DNA from: Lingula anatina
Lineage: Eukaryota; Brachiopoda; Lingulata; Lingulida; Lingulidae
Length of the DNA stretch: 64,000 nt
Assembly: GCF_001039355.2 (NCBI RefSeq)
Contig: NW_019775540.1
Coordinates: forward strand, 217,857 to 281,856
Direction: 5' to 3'
Shown: positions 48,134 to 62,245 of the stretch, piece after piece
Position numbering within the stretch: position 1 is the first letter of the stretch
Layout: every line of letters starts with the position of its first letter
The notes under the pieces: model-generated
Told to the model about the DNA's origin: nothing
Database searches by the model: none
The model's input: only the letters and a program-made list of their open reading frames with translations
Position numbers and translations under genes: made by a program

Positions 48134-51100
48134 CTGCAATGGAGATAAAAAAACTGGTCATTAACACTGCTACATAGGCCACGGTGATTAAATTTGTCCC
48201 CAATTACTATTTTTAACAAACTCTGCTTTTCAATATTTTTTTTCTAATGAACTGTTTAAATGTATAAATACACAATGTAAACATGTTTATTAATTTGTGA
48301 GTTTTTTTGTTTAATTGTCTTGTTGTTTTTTTTTTTTTTTCTCTCTTTTATTGGGGAAGGGTCAAAATAGCTTGCAACTTGCTGACAACTTTTAAGCATG
48401 AACAGGATGACTTCACTCTCAAATAATTAACACCTGCTTCTGGAGTGTGCCGCATTTCCAACTGGTCTAACTCAAACCCTATACAGCCTGACAGATGCCA
48501 CCCTACAAACAGCTCACACAGGGCCTCATTGAGATTCTCATCACACCTTAGAATTCTTGACTTTTTACTCAGTGTAAAGCTGTCTGGTGCCATCAGTTAC
48601 TTGTTCTTTGGTTTAGGTGAAACAAGTTTTGAATACACTTCCAAGTAACTCCTGGTAATTGAGTTAAATGAGGCAGAAAATGCTTTGGACCCATTTCAGC
48701 TGTGGTCGATCAATTCATTAGCCTGTGATCAGAGAGAACGTCATCCAAGCCATGATGGGAAAACTGCCAACTTGTAATCAGGAAGACAAACAATGCAGTC
48801 TACAGGCACCACCGGGACACTCTCAATAAGTATTTAAGTATTTTTAATATGGAAAATAAAAAAAAATGTGTCCCCTTATTCCAAAGTTTACCCAATCATC
48901 ATATTCATATCATCTAATGACAAAATTTTTTGGCAAACTAAAAAAGGTTAAACTTTTAAAATCTTAGCTCATAATGGTAAAAGAAATGGTAAAATTTAAA
49001 TAACACTGATGTGACTAAAATGGGATTACAACACCAATCTTAGCAGTCTATAAATTGATTAACAAACTTTTACCAAACATACACTGCACAGCCCAAAACA
49101 AGATTTATCAAATGGAAAAGAAATACCAGTTGAGAATAGAACATTTTTCTTGTTTCTTAACTCAATTCAACTATGTCTGACACATACTAGTACATCCCCA
49201 GACTTACAGAGAACCAGTTGCCTGTTTTATTTTTTCTGTTTTCTTTTTTTTTCGTTCCAGTCTGCCTAATGTGGCCCTAATCAACAAAGCATGCACTTCA
49301 TTTCAGTCTAAAAGGAACAGTTTTATTTATTGACTTGTGTTGAAAATGGCTGATAATCAAGTTAGCAGACTCTCATCTCCTAATCAATGTCTTTGCTTTG
49401 GGATGAATTGGTATTTGAGCGATGGAAATTTAGTTATAGACTTCCAGGGATGCCAGAGGAAGCAAAGATGAACTGAAGGCTAGACAGGCTATGAAATTCA
49501 ACCATTCAAAGTACCCAGGAGTATTAGTCGAAAAAAGAAAAAAGAGAAAAAGAAACTTATCAGGCTGGTTTTTTCTTACTCGAGCTGTGTTTTATTAGTC
49601 CTAAAAATCATTTTGTAAGTTTGAGGATAATAATTTTTTTCCTTTTGTGGTGTTAACATTGGCAGTGCACAAAGTACTTGTTTTTGTCAATTTTCATGCA
49701 ATATTCCAAAATGCTGAAAAACATAATCACAACAGTTTTATTAGTAAATACTACAGGTAACATGGACATTCTGAAAATGTAAGAAGCATAAAGGCCTCAG
49801 GCCCATGGGAGTCCAAAGTAACCAGACTGAAAATGCAAATATGTGAAAAAAAAAAGGTTCACAAAACTGTACAGCTTTAAGGAAAAGAATCCAATCAAGC
49901 TGCATTTTGAACTCAATCTTCATTTTTATTTTTTTTTAACCTACAATTCACTCCAGTAATATTAAGGGAGGTGAAAACTTGGAACATTGTAATTCCTATC
50001 CCACCCTCCTCCTCAGCTCTCATGTTTTAGGACCAGGCATTTTTTTTTTTTTTTTTTTTGGGGGGGGGGTTACACAATATTTTGATATATACGTTTCCAA
50101 ACCTGACCCAATGCCAAAGCACACATCCTTATAAAAGCAGACAAGGCGACCACAAAGGCATTAAACAATCTTGCCAGACACCTCCAAACCAACCATTAGT
50201 ATCCCTTTCCCCACGCTAATGCACATCCCAGGTGGGTGTTTCCACATCAATTGCATAATAAACACAAAACTCTTCAGTGCAAAGCCATCAAGAGTCAACC
50301 AAGTTCATGGTTCTCGTCAAGTTCTGTTAATATTCCTTTTTTTATTTCATGAACAAGAAGTTTGTGACTGTATGAATCATGTGCACATTGAAGTGACTGT
50401 CTCACTTTTTTTCTTTTTATTATTATATTTTTTTAACATGATGCTCTTAAATATATGCATGTGTATGTTATCTCACTGTAAATGACTAAAAACATATTTG
50501 CAATATCAACAACTTTCATAACTGACTTATGACACTGAAAATGAATCAGTTGCATAATACCTCCATGTAAATATGAAAACATTCTCACCAGTTTGAAAAC
50601 TGACAAAAATTTTAAGACAATATTGCGTCCTCTGACAAACAGACAGACAAATAGACAGAGAGCCAACCTTATTACTAAATACCTTATAATAATATTATAA
50701 AAAAGAACAAAGATAATTTGTTCTTTTTTATAATAATATTATAAAAAAGAACAAATCATCTTTAAAAAATCAAACAAGAAACAAAAGATCGCCATCATCT
50801 CCATCCTCCACAAAACAGCTGAAATTTTATAGCACTTATACAAGCACTCTGCTGAACCCTAATGGCTGGCTTTATACGTTTTTTTGTTTGGTTTATGTAA
50901 TTTTATGTTCTCGATGTGTTGTTTCTGGCACTAGAAAGAGGCTTTCTGAGCAGAATATATGGCTTCTGTCTGATCAAAGCATCCCGCCCCTGACTGTGTT
51001 CAGTGAGATGTATGTGAACTGTGGTCTCCATGCAGGAAGGAATCCTTTTAAGTCAGGACCCTCGGTGTTAAGAATTAGTCATCTGTTCTTCAATAAAGGC

Positions 51101-54100
51101 AGCGCATCAGTAGTAGGTGAAGAACAGATATTTCTTTTCTTTTTTTCTTTTTCTTATTTATTTTTCCCAAATATTAAGAGAAGGCAGGATATATTTCCCC
51201 AAGCAGAGTAAGAGGTAGCGGCTGACAAATGGAGACACCAGCGGAGAGATTTATAACAAAGTACATGAGGATAACAGCATTATACTTGTTTACTCAGAGA
51301 ATAGCGTCCTACTAGCTGGGTAAAAAAAGCCTTAAGGGAAAGGGAAAAAATATTTCCCATCAAAATGTTCCATGAAGCTATGAGTTTGCACATTTTTATT
51401 GAAAAAGTTGATTCATAGCACAAATATTAAACATCACTTCAGGCATTTTTTTTTTTTTTTTTTGTCATTTTTAGTGAACATATAAATTAGGATTTGAATG
51501 TTCCATTTTTCTTTTGCTACATTTTTACAGTAGTTTTGGATGTAAAACACAATGTCCTATTATTTAATCCCCTCCCCTCAGCATATGGTTTGTAGACTTG
51601 TGAAAATGAAAATTATGATAAAAATGGATGACCATCTATAAAAAGTGGAGTTCTTTAGAAAAGTTAATACCCCCCCCCCCCCCAATGCATTTAAAAGTCA
51701 AGAGTGAAGAAAACTCACCATTTTGAGTCCATTCAACTGTTCCAGTATGTACCCCTGTCTCTGTGTGGGATGGTCTGTCACAAGGCTGGGGTTTAGAATA
51801 GGATCCTGGGAATTAAAGAAAGTATGCTGTTACTGTGATTTATACATTCAGTGTCTCTCACATAACTGGGGTTTAGAATAGGATCCTGGGAAAGAAAGAA
51901 ATAAAGTATGCCCTTACTGTTCTTGATACAGTCACAAGTTATAAATGAGGGGTAAAGTATTGCATTTAGTATAAAAAATGGAACAATGTACATACAGTGT
52001 TACACAATACTATGTAAAATCTAACATGATCATTGCTTCAGTCTCTTTAAAAAATTTCACTATTTGAGCAAAGGTAATGATGATGGGTTGTCCAAATCAA
52101 TATCATAGCCTTTAAGCTGTCTTTGGCAAAATCTTATATAACTTTATAGATTATGGGAGAAATTTCTGTTACCTGCACCTGCCAATTACATAATTATCCT
52201 GTTCTCTGACAACAATGTGATGAATGTACTTTGTTCATTTAAAATTGTGTTAGTTGAGACAGGACACATTCACCGCAATAAAAGAAATGTGTTGGAGGAG
52301 ACCAACAACTTGGTGACCTGATTCCAAATAGATTTAAAAGTTTGTGTTAGTGGGCAAAGTCTTCTGGCACACAGCCCTCATGGGGGACAGACTGAGACAC
52401 CAGGTTCAACAGGTAGCCCTCAAGTGTGGCAGATTTGGGCTACTAATAACACCCACCTTGGCACTGCTCTCTGTCCTGCTGGGGGTCTCCTCCACAATAC
52501 GGCTATCAGAGTAGTTCTCAAGCTGCTGTCCAAACTTGCCTGGCTTCCTCCCCTGCCAATAGGCTTTACGCGCTTTCTCCGCTTCCGTGCCTTCGCGCGA
52601 CATGGGCACCGGGGATTCTGCATGTGCAGGGTCAAGGACCTCACTTGTTCTCGTGAAGGGAACAAAGTCTGAAGCGTTGTTGACGGGGGACACCTGCTCC
52701 CCTTCACCATACTTGGTGCGAACGGGAGCACCAGTGGCAACCTCTTTTGGTTTGTAATTGTCATAACTGAAAGCGTCACTGTGGTAGTCATTTTGGTAAT
52801 CTTCAACCCTCAGTATATCTACATGAGATTGCTGGTGTTCACTGTGGCTCTTTTCTTCGGCGGCCATCTTGTGCTTCAGTGCTGGAACTGGTGGCGATTT
52901 TCTCCCTTGGTTCTGTTGGTTACGCAGAGCAGGGACAGGAGGGGACTCAGCTCTGTACGTCTGTGGTCTGTGAGTCTGATGACTTATTTGCGCGTCTCTG
53001 TGAGTGGTACCTCTGGCTGGACTGACAGAGCGGTTACTGACCTGCCCTCTGTGGGAAATTTCCTCCTTGCGATGAGATGTAGCACCTTTCTGCGATTGGT
53101 CCCCATGGGCTGCACCTCCTCTTTCAGCACCATCATTTAACCTGAGAGCAGGAACAGGGGGCGATTTGGACCTTGCATGATTCCTCGCTGAAGACAGCGC
53201 CCTGGGAGAATTTGCCTCCACCAGTTTCAGTATCTGCTGGGCTCTTTCAGCCTTTTTTGCCTCTCGAGCTTTCTTTCTCTTTTCGAAGAAAGGATCTCGT
53301 TCAGACTGTTTCACTTTGGCTTTACTTTTTCCTGATGCACCCCAAGCAGGCCTCTCTTCAACCTTCAGTGGCCTCTTTTTACGCTTTGTCGTCTCTTCTG
53401 TTGGTGGTTCTCGGTGTGTATCGGCACTTTTCACTCTAACTGTAGCCTTTGTCTTTTTGGGATTCCTTGAGGTCTCTTTAGCAGATCCTTTGTACTCAAT
53501 CTGAACACTTTCCTCTCTAGACAAGCCCTCATCTAAAATTAGTCAAAACAGCAATTATAATGTCTAACAGGACTGCTGTTTCCATAATACAATAATTTAT
53601 CCATTGTGTCATCAAATTTCAATAAGTACATTAATTTTTAATTTAGAATATTATTATCTGCAATCCATTATCAATTATCGTCTGATATTATTAAAAATGA
53701 CTCTGGAAATTTCTGACTGCACGAGGACACATTAAAGAAAATATTCTCCCTCCCTCTCCTGTTCACAGCAGATACTTCAGTACATTTCAGTACTATGAAT
53801 ACCAACCTGTCTGTGTGCCAAACTCTCTCCCCACACCTGACCTCAGCTTGGAAGGGGTCAGCACACGGTTCTCTGTATAAGGCTGGACTACTGCCTGGGA
53901 AAACGACTGAGGGAGAGCTGGGGGACACAGAAATAACAATGCCTTCTTTAAACTTCTTTAATTTCTCATGTCTGACTGATATGAGGTTCATATATTTTTG
54001 TTTCAAAGACATTCACACTTGGTCTATTGCCTATCATTTAATGTTAGTATAGGTGAAAGTTGTAAAAACTGAAAATTCTGAAATCAGGCATTATCCTGAA

Positions 54101-57100
54101 AACCTCAGGTATTTTTATGCTAAATAAATTATTGTAAAGCTGCATAAGTAAACTTTCAATTCTTAGCCAAAAAAAGTTAAATTTGTCACTGATAAAGAAA
54201 AATAAGTACTTTTCTTTATATGATTACGCTATGGGCAACTCACCAATATATGTTGTGGTGCCCCCAGGCCCAATTACTGGAACAAGGGAGGGAGGCAAAA
54301 CAGCAGTCTGAGAGGGTACACCCTCTGGCACTGAAACAGTCCCTAACCCTGGTACAAAGGCAGGTGGAATGGTGACTGGAGCAGCTGCAGGGACAGGACC
54401 TCCTGGAACTGGCTCAGAAGGCAACCCAGGTACCTGAGTCTGGGGTACTTCAGTTCTAGGGGAATGTTTGGCTGTTGGAAATAAAGATTAATGGTTATAC
54501 ACACTGCTCATATAAGCATGCATAATTTTCTGCAAAAATGCTAATAATTTACTTAATTGGAAAAAAGAAACAATTATGCAAACATTTGTAAAAATCAGTT
54601 ATTTTTCAATAAACAAACAATTCAACAACAAAAAATAAAAAAAAAACAAATAAATACATATTTTTAAATTAAATAACTAATAATGTTTATTATAACTTCT
54701 GGAATGACCTTAGTTTCCACATACCTTCAAAACTTGCATTTAGGTTAGAGATATCATGCCCTCCTTTTTGGAGTTTCCTCATCCGTCTCTCATGCTTCTC
54801 CTTCTCTGCCTGAGCCTTGGCTTCATCTATGGCACGTTTCAGTTCTCTCACTCGATCCTCCTCTGCTTTCTGAAAGAAAAAATCTACGTCAGTTATCTAT
54901 AGATAAAGACAAAAAATAATTGCTAAACAGCTGTATGCACATAATCAGCTCCTGTGACTGTAATCTGTAAACAATCCAAAGTTTATTTCACCAAATAGTT
55001 AGAATATTTTATTAAAACTGAACCAGTATTTAAAGATATCTATGTTTTTACATACTGATAATGCAAATAACAATTAAGTACAGAATGGTTAGCACCAATT
55101 GTATTATTATATTTTGCTGTACAAGGCTACGATAATCTATATACCAGAACAGAAATAAATTGAACTAAACACAAATGAATTGAACTCGAAAAAAAAAATT
55201 GTTTTTCTTCTTGTTGTTCTTCATCTGCCAAATGAATATATCATAACGTAAATATATATAAAAAAAAAATCAATATTATGTCTTATCGTTTCACCTCTTT
55301 TTTCTTCAGTTTCTCCTGGTCCAGCTGGAACTGTAAATTCATCAAATCTCGCTCCCGTTTCACCCTGCGTTCCTCCTCCTCCTCCTCAATCCTCTGGCGC
55401 TCCAGGGCCTCTCGTTTCAGACGCTGCTTCTCCTCCACCTGCGCCTGAATTGAACGCTGAGGAGAGAGCAGATAAAAGGCATAAATAACAGTTAATTCAT
55501 AGTTTAAAAATTTACTGAATAAATAAAGTACAGGGTTACTAAGCAGAGATACAGTTGCATCCCACAAAATAAGTGCACCTGCTAAAACAGATGTAAAAAT
55601 TCAAATAAATGTCCCTGTGAAATATTTGATTGCAAATACAGTATATGCCAATTGCCAAGTAACCTTAAATTAGGTTTTGGGTCAGAAAACTACTGAAGCA
55701 ATGAAAAGTGAAAAACTGCAAATTTTCAACCCTTTCTTCTGGTTGTAACATTCAGACTGTTTTGGGAGTCCACTCATCAAACTAAAAGCAACTCTTAAGT
55801 CAAAGGACAGTAAAATCAGTCTAAAATAATTAACCCTGTATACGTATTGGATAAGGAATAAATTACCTGATGTTCTAACTGTCTTTTCCTCTCCTGTTCC
55901 ATTTGCTGCCTTCTCTGTTCGTCCACATACATCCCCTGTCCCCGAACGTGGGACCTAGGAACACAGCAAAGAGTACACACCATTACAATAACGTAAGGTC
56001 TGGATAAAATGTTCACATACAAGTCAAATCTAATTCTTATACTGAACTGCTCTGTTCTCAGGTAGTTCCTACAAACTTTACTTACAATGCCAACAAATTT
56101 CAATACAAAATACCTCATATCATATGTACTGCACAAGGTAAATGATGAAAGTCTCAAACTGAACATAACAGTTTGACAAATGTAATAAATTATAATCCTA
56201 ATGGAAATATTCCCCTTGTTGTGCAAACTCTGCTCTCACATTTGCCAAAAAATAATGTCTAAAGCAGCATAATCACCACCCCCTAGACACCCCCCCCCCC
56301 CACCCACACACACACCCACATATCAAATATGAAAGCAGTCCTCACCTGTCACTCTCAGTAACCACCTGGGGGGCACTTGTCTGCCGGGGACTGGTCACCG
56401 TCTCCAAACCTGGCACCTGTATTAACAACATGGTAACATTAGCTACTATTTGGCAAAGTATATGGATATGGCCCTTAATTTAATCAGACACAACATAAAG
56501 AAAGTGATTTAGAAAAGTCCATGAAAGAAGGAAAAATAAGCATGCACAAATTTTTTTAAAATTCTTTTGTTTTGTATAAATGATAACATAAAACATGACT
56601 GTTACGTACAAAAGTAGATAAAACACATCTGAAACAGGTGTTCTCAACCTGTTAGCCACTCACCTGTGCCCTGAGGTCATCTAACACTGCCCCAGGGACA
56701 GCTGCAGGGGGCTGTAATGAAGGCTGGGCAGTCTGGTATAGACTCAGTTTGTCGGCCCATGTATCCTGATCTGTTTGCTGTCGCTGCTCTTTCTCTCTCT
56801 GTTTCTGCATCTGTTTCTCTGTCCTCTGCTTGTCTAGGAAAGTTCCAAGAGGTAAAAGTTCACTGTTAGCAGAATCATACTATCAACAGATGCCCTTAGG
56901 TAGGATTACAATTACATATATTTTTATAAGTAGAAAACACTTTTTCTGTTTTAGATTCTGATAAATCTAACAATTTGAACAGCCACGCTGTGTGTTACAT
57001 ATATTCTCCTATACAGCTAAAACAATCATTTGCCGTGCCTTACCGAATACTTACCTAATTCTTCTAACCATCTCCTTTTTTCTTCATCCTTAGAAGACAA

Positions 57101-60100
57101 AAACCTCTCACTTTCAGCAGCTGCACCCTAAAATACATTGCATTTCCAATTGAATGTTAAATTTCATTTGATCTGTACTATCTGAGCACTGAGGTTTACA
57201 CCGACTCATTGGGACCCTAGTTGATTCGGGAGCGTGACAGACATTTAAGCTGGTACAGTTGATAGCAATTTAGTAAGACTCTCCAGGGAGTTTGACCGAT
57301 GCTGATGGATCAATCTGGGCATGGGAACCCAGTCATTGACTTTTATACTAGTAAATATGTATGGACCAAGGATTAAAGGAACACTGCCTCTTGCACTTAC
57401 TGTCAGTGTAAAGTTGCTTCTCATTGCTGCAGGAACAAAAGCATTGGAAGCTGCCTGTGTTTGTAGTTGTTGTACTTGTTGTTGTTGTTGTTGTAACTGT
57501 TGTTGCTGCTGTAACTGTTGTTGTTGTAACTGTTGTTGTTGTTGCTGTGACTGTTGTTGTTGCTGTAACTTCCTCAAAGCAGCCTCCTCTTGTGATCTTC
57601 TCATTACATGCTCCTGAAATTAATTGAATGTGCCACACTGTAAGATGTTGAAATTGTATAAGTTGGTAATGTGTTAAAAAATGAAGTTACTGAGCAAAAT
57701 AGGAAGCCTTCCTTCAGCATATCTGTCTTGTCTTAATTCATATTAAAATACAAATATCAAATCATAAAGAAACATTTAAAAAAATCTTCTTTACAGCTCT
57801 TATTCAGAATAATAAACTGAAATATATTGTGAAGTCAGAATATTAAAAAAGATTTATGGTCAACACAATGGGAAGTAAGCTGTCAAGTTTTAAACAAAAG
57901 GCATTACATTATAAGACAGGTCACAGCAGCAGATTTTCTACTATAGCATTATTTGTTAACAAACTCAATGTTGGCATTTTTCTTTTTGTTCCAATCAAAT
58001 GTTAACTGAGTCTTTGAGACTTGAAAAAATTTGTTTATACATGAAGGAGTTTTAAAGAAAGCATGGGTCTGGGATAACAAATAAATGTAACAATTGATGT
58101 AATAGTGACTTGGATAAATAAAATTAAGGAATAACATCATAAAGGGTTTATTGGGTCATAAGGAAAGTATGAAAAGAAAAAAAATAAAATACAAATTAAT
58201 TTTTTAAAGAAAAAAAAAACAAAGTTATGAAGTTACCACATGAAACTTAGAATAGTACAAAAAGAAGAAAACTAAACTGGGCACAACTCCAATCATTCAA
58301 CTGGGTAGAAAGTATAAAATTAATAAAGAGAACTCATTAGAATAGATTTTTAAAACATCTACAACCAACACATGGACTCACATTGTCATAAGCATCATCA
58401 ACTATAATGCTTTCATGCTGCATTATGGATTAAAACAGCTTAGTGTTAGTACATATTATGCTTTTACAATTTTACACATCTTATAGCAAGCAAAACACCA
58501 ATAAAGTAAATGTTCACAATTGACTACATTATACACTAAGGTTTTGGAGACATGGAATGCATTAACTTCCAAACATTTCATATTATGCAAAGCAAAGCAA
58601 TACCCAAGTATAGAGAATCAGTTATATCTGATCATTTTGTCTTAAGTAATAGATGCCATATCATATAAAATAACTTATTATATAATACAGTATACCATAT
58701 GCTACATAATACAATATAGATGAATTAAATACAATATAGTATACCAAATGGCATGTCACAGATTGTGCCTCTACTCACCAGTCTAGAGTGATAGTCAGTC
58801 AGCACAGTGCCAGAGTTACTGCGTATAGGGGCACCTGCTCCTGGTTTCCCCCAAGGACTGTACTCCTGGACCTGCTCAGCTAAAATAGAGAATTTAAAAC
58901 AACCTCGAACCAGATTGCACCTTAATTATTCTGTTCAGCTCCACCAGAGGCTAATGCCAGAAAATGTAGTTTTTAGGTAACCAACATACGATAAAGAGAG
59001 CTTGTGGCAAATATCATCTTTGACAATCAGATGGGAATATCTAGAGCAGTTTTAAAAATTAAAATTATCAGGACAAAGGTGATATAAAAGAGAGGCTGCC
59101 TGAAATCTAAATAAGCCACCTAAATTCCGATATCATTAAAATAAAATCTTTCAGTTGATACAACAAACCTCTTTCCTTCTCCCACTGCAGTCTCTTCAGT
59201 TCAGCCTTGGATAATGGTTGAAAGACTCGTGGACTGGTCAGTGTGACTGGCTGTTGGTGGTCACTCCCTGCCTGCTGGACACCGACTGACCCCACAGCCA
59301 CATCCACTTGTCTCTGAGTTATATCAGCTGGTTGCTGTGGCAGGGTTGGAACAAAACCCAGGCCGGGTACATACTGTCCCTGGTTATAAGCATCATCATC
59401 ACCAGTAGAGGGCACAGCTGCATTGGTTTTGGACTGGCTTGTCTTGCTTGACCTCATTTCCTGAATCTCTTTCTTTTCCTGTTCTCGGTGTTGTTTTTTC
59501 AGTTCTGATTTGGGCATTTGGGTTGTGTCAGACTGAGCGACTTTCACATCTCTTGTCTTGGAAGCTGGATGGGTGCTCTCAAAATAATAATCACTGAGTT
59601 TATTAGCTTCTTTCTTTTCTTGCTCCCACTGAGCCCTCTTCAGTTCTGCTTTGGTCATGTGACCCCTGGGAATATGTGCAGCATTGTTTTGTGTTTCACC
59701 ACCAGATGGCAGTGCTGCATGACGTGTGTCGTCTGCTGCTGTTCTTGGAGTAGATGCTGCTGTGGCATGTATGGGCATTCTGCTGAGAGCCTCTAGTTCC
59801 TTTCTCTCTTCCTCCCACTGCTGTCTCTTCAGCTCTGCCTTGGTCATATGAGCTCTGGGGACAGGCGGGGAGAATTTTGCCTCCAGGACGGCCACGGCAG
59901 GAACATCGCCAGTCCCATCCTGTGCCGACTCTTTGTCCTCAAAAGCAGCTTCTGGAGATACATGGTCTTTTTTGTTGTCAGAGTCGTCAGCTTTGGTTGA
60001 TGCTTTTCTAGATTTCTTCTCCTTTTTTGCTTGTTTGTCTGGTTCAGGTTCCGCTTTGTCTTGTTTATGGTCTCCGTTTGACCTGTAATGTTTAGAAGGT

Positions 60101-62166
60101 GCTCTTATTAATTTGTTACTGTCATAGTAAAAAAGGTAAATTATTACAGTTTTATTACTTGGATTTTACCATGTTATGTATGGTAAGGGTAAGACAGGTT
60201 TTAACCAAGTCTAACCCTGCTTTAGGAAAGTCTTAATCCAAGCTTGTGTCATTCAACCATTGTAATATCACATGGATTACCTTTGGTGAAGCAAAAATGA
60301 TATTTTATATTTTCTATTACTTTCTTATTCAAAACAGAATTGTCCAGAAAATGTAAAAATAATTTGATTAAGTCCATTTTTATTTATCCTTACAGGGTTA
60401 GTTTATGTCATACATAATAACAAACCTTAGTTTGTCCTGTTTATCACCACCCTCCTTCTCCTTCCTTGTTTTCCTGTCACTTTTGTCCTTTTGCTTGTTT
60501 TCCTTGTCCTCCTTTTTCTCTCTGTCACCAGCACCAAGTTTCTTCAGCATATTATATATACTCTCTTCTTTAGGCTTTGTGTCGGTCTCCTTTGATAACT
60601 GCTGGGAATCAGACACAGAGTTCCTATTTTTATTACTGACATTAATTCTTTCTACTGTCTGCTGATTTGTTTCTGCAGGTTGCTTTGGAAAGCTGATCAA
60701 TCCCAGACCTGGGACATAGGTGCCCTCCTGGTCACCTTGGTTACCGTCACCAGATGTCTCTGCTGGCCCATCTTTCTGATCTTTGTGTTCTGATTGACTG
60801 TTCTGGTCATCTGATCCCTCAACAGTGTCAATTTTTAGTTCTTGGCTGTTTGGGTCTAGAATTAAATATAAGTATTCACTTCAGTTTTTAAAAGTGGCTG
60901 ATTATCAGTTAAAACTGGCTAATTAAAACATACATTATCCACTATTACAATTCGACAAATTCCGTTTCCGAATGGCATCAGTATCCAGGCTGTGTAGCCA
61001 CTGACTGGCAAGCTAAACCAGAAAAAAAAACATATAAACATTGAAGTGCTTTTAGGCAGCAAGATAAATTACCTGTGATATTATTAAAAACCCATACAGA
61101 ATCACACTACAAATGTTATTATTTCTATGCAAAGTCTTACCAATGTCCACTTTCACTTGACTTCCATGTGTCACCTGCCCAATGGTGGCCAATATGGCGT
61201 TGAGCTGGTCCTGGGTCAGGGTGACCATATTCCCCCTTAAATTAGCAGCACCTTTTGTGTGTCTACCATTTTGCTTCTTAGCTGTCTTCTCTGGAGCTGG
61301 TTTCTCCTTCTCTGGGGCATTTTCTGTTGACTTTTGTCGAGGCAATTCAGAAGCTTTATTCTTATTGGCCGATTGAGATCTCTTAGAAGCGGCCTTTTCA
61401 TTGGTTGGTAGGGTATGCTTTTTGTTCTGTGTAAACTTATGGGCAGGGGGTGGGGGATCCTCTTCAATCTGGACTTTAGACCTCAGGGGGAAAGGCTGTG
61501 CTTTTTGCTTGTAACTGAACTGAAAACAAAAAATCAAATTATCTTTTTGAATTACACCTTATATTTCCCAATGAAGATAAAAAAATGTTTCTTTGTGCAA
61601 ATGCATATCTAGCTCATAGCTCATAGTAAGATAAAATACTTGACATTTACCTTCTTATGTTTCTTAGATGCTGCTGCTCCTAAAAGTAATAATAATCAAT
61701 ATATGAAATAGTTAAGCAAAATAATAATTGTCTTTATGAAGTTTTTGGTTGATGTTGTTGCATTGGACATTAATGCTCATACACACCAAAATGTAACCAA
61801 AGAGGCATATGATAGTAGTATAAAACATTATTTTAATCATTATGTACTTGTATCTCTAACTATCAGGACTTTTTTCCTACAGTTCCAATAATGACACTAT
61901 ATGTATGATTCGTATTGTTTTATGAAATAAGTAATAAAACAAAAATATAAATCTACAATAAATTCACCCTACCTTGCTGCTGCCAAAATATGGCAGGTTT
62001 CCCACCTTGTTCACTGGTCTCAAACCTGGTGGCCACTCTGGAGATGATTTTAGACAAAACGGTTTTAATAAAGCACTCATTGCCCTATTACTGATAATGT
62101 GACACATCTGTGAGACAGTGTTGTAAAGCTAGAGGAAGTGAACTGTGTGACACGAGTCCCTGTGCT

Positions 62167-62245
<79 letters not shown>

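Noticed and set aside
52420-52806. Second minus-strand ORF and long plus-strand ORFs over CCDC66 exon 17
   Set aside because: Other frames of a GC-richer exon; only the SREESVQIEYKG frame matches the family and the splice phases.
57321-57627. Plus-strand Cys- or Val-rich ORFs and a minus-strand Thr-rich ORF
   Set aside because: Shadow frames of the CCDC66 polyglutamine exon.
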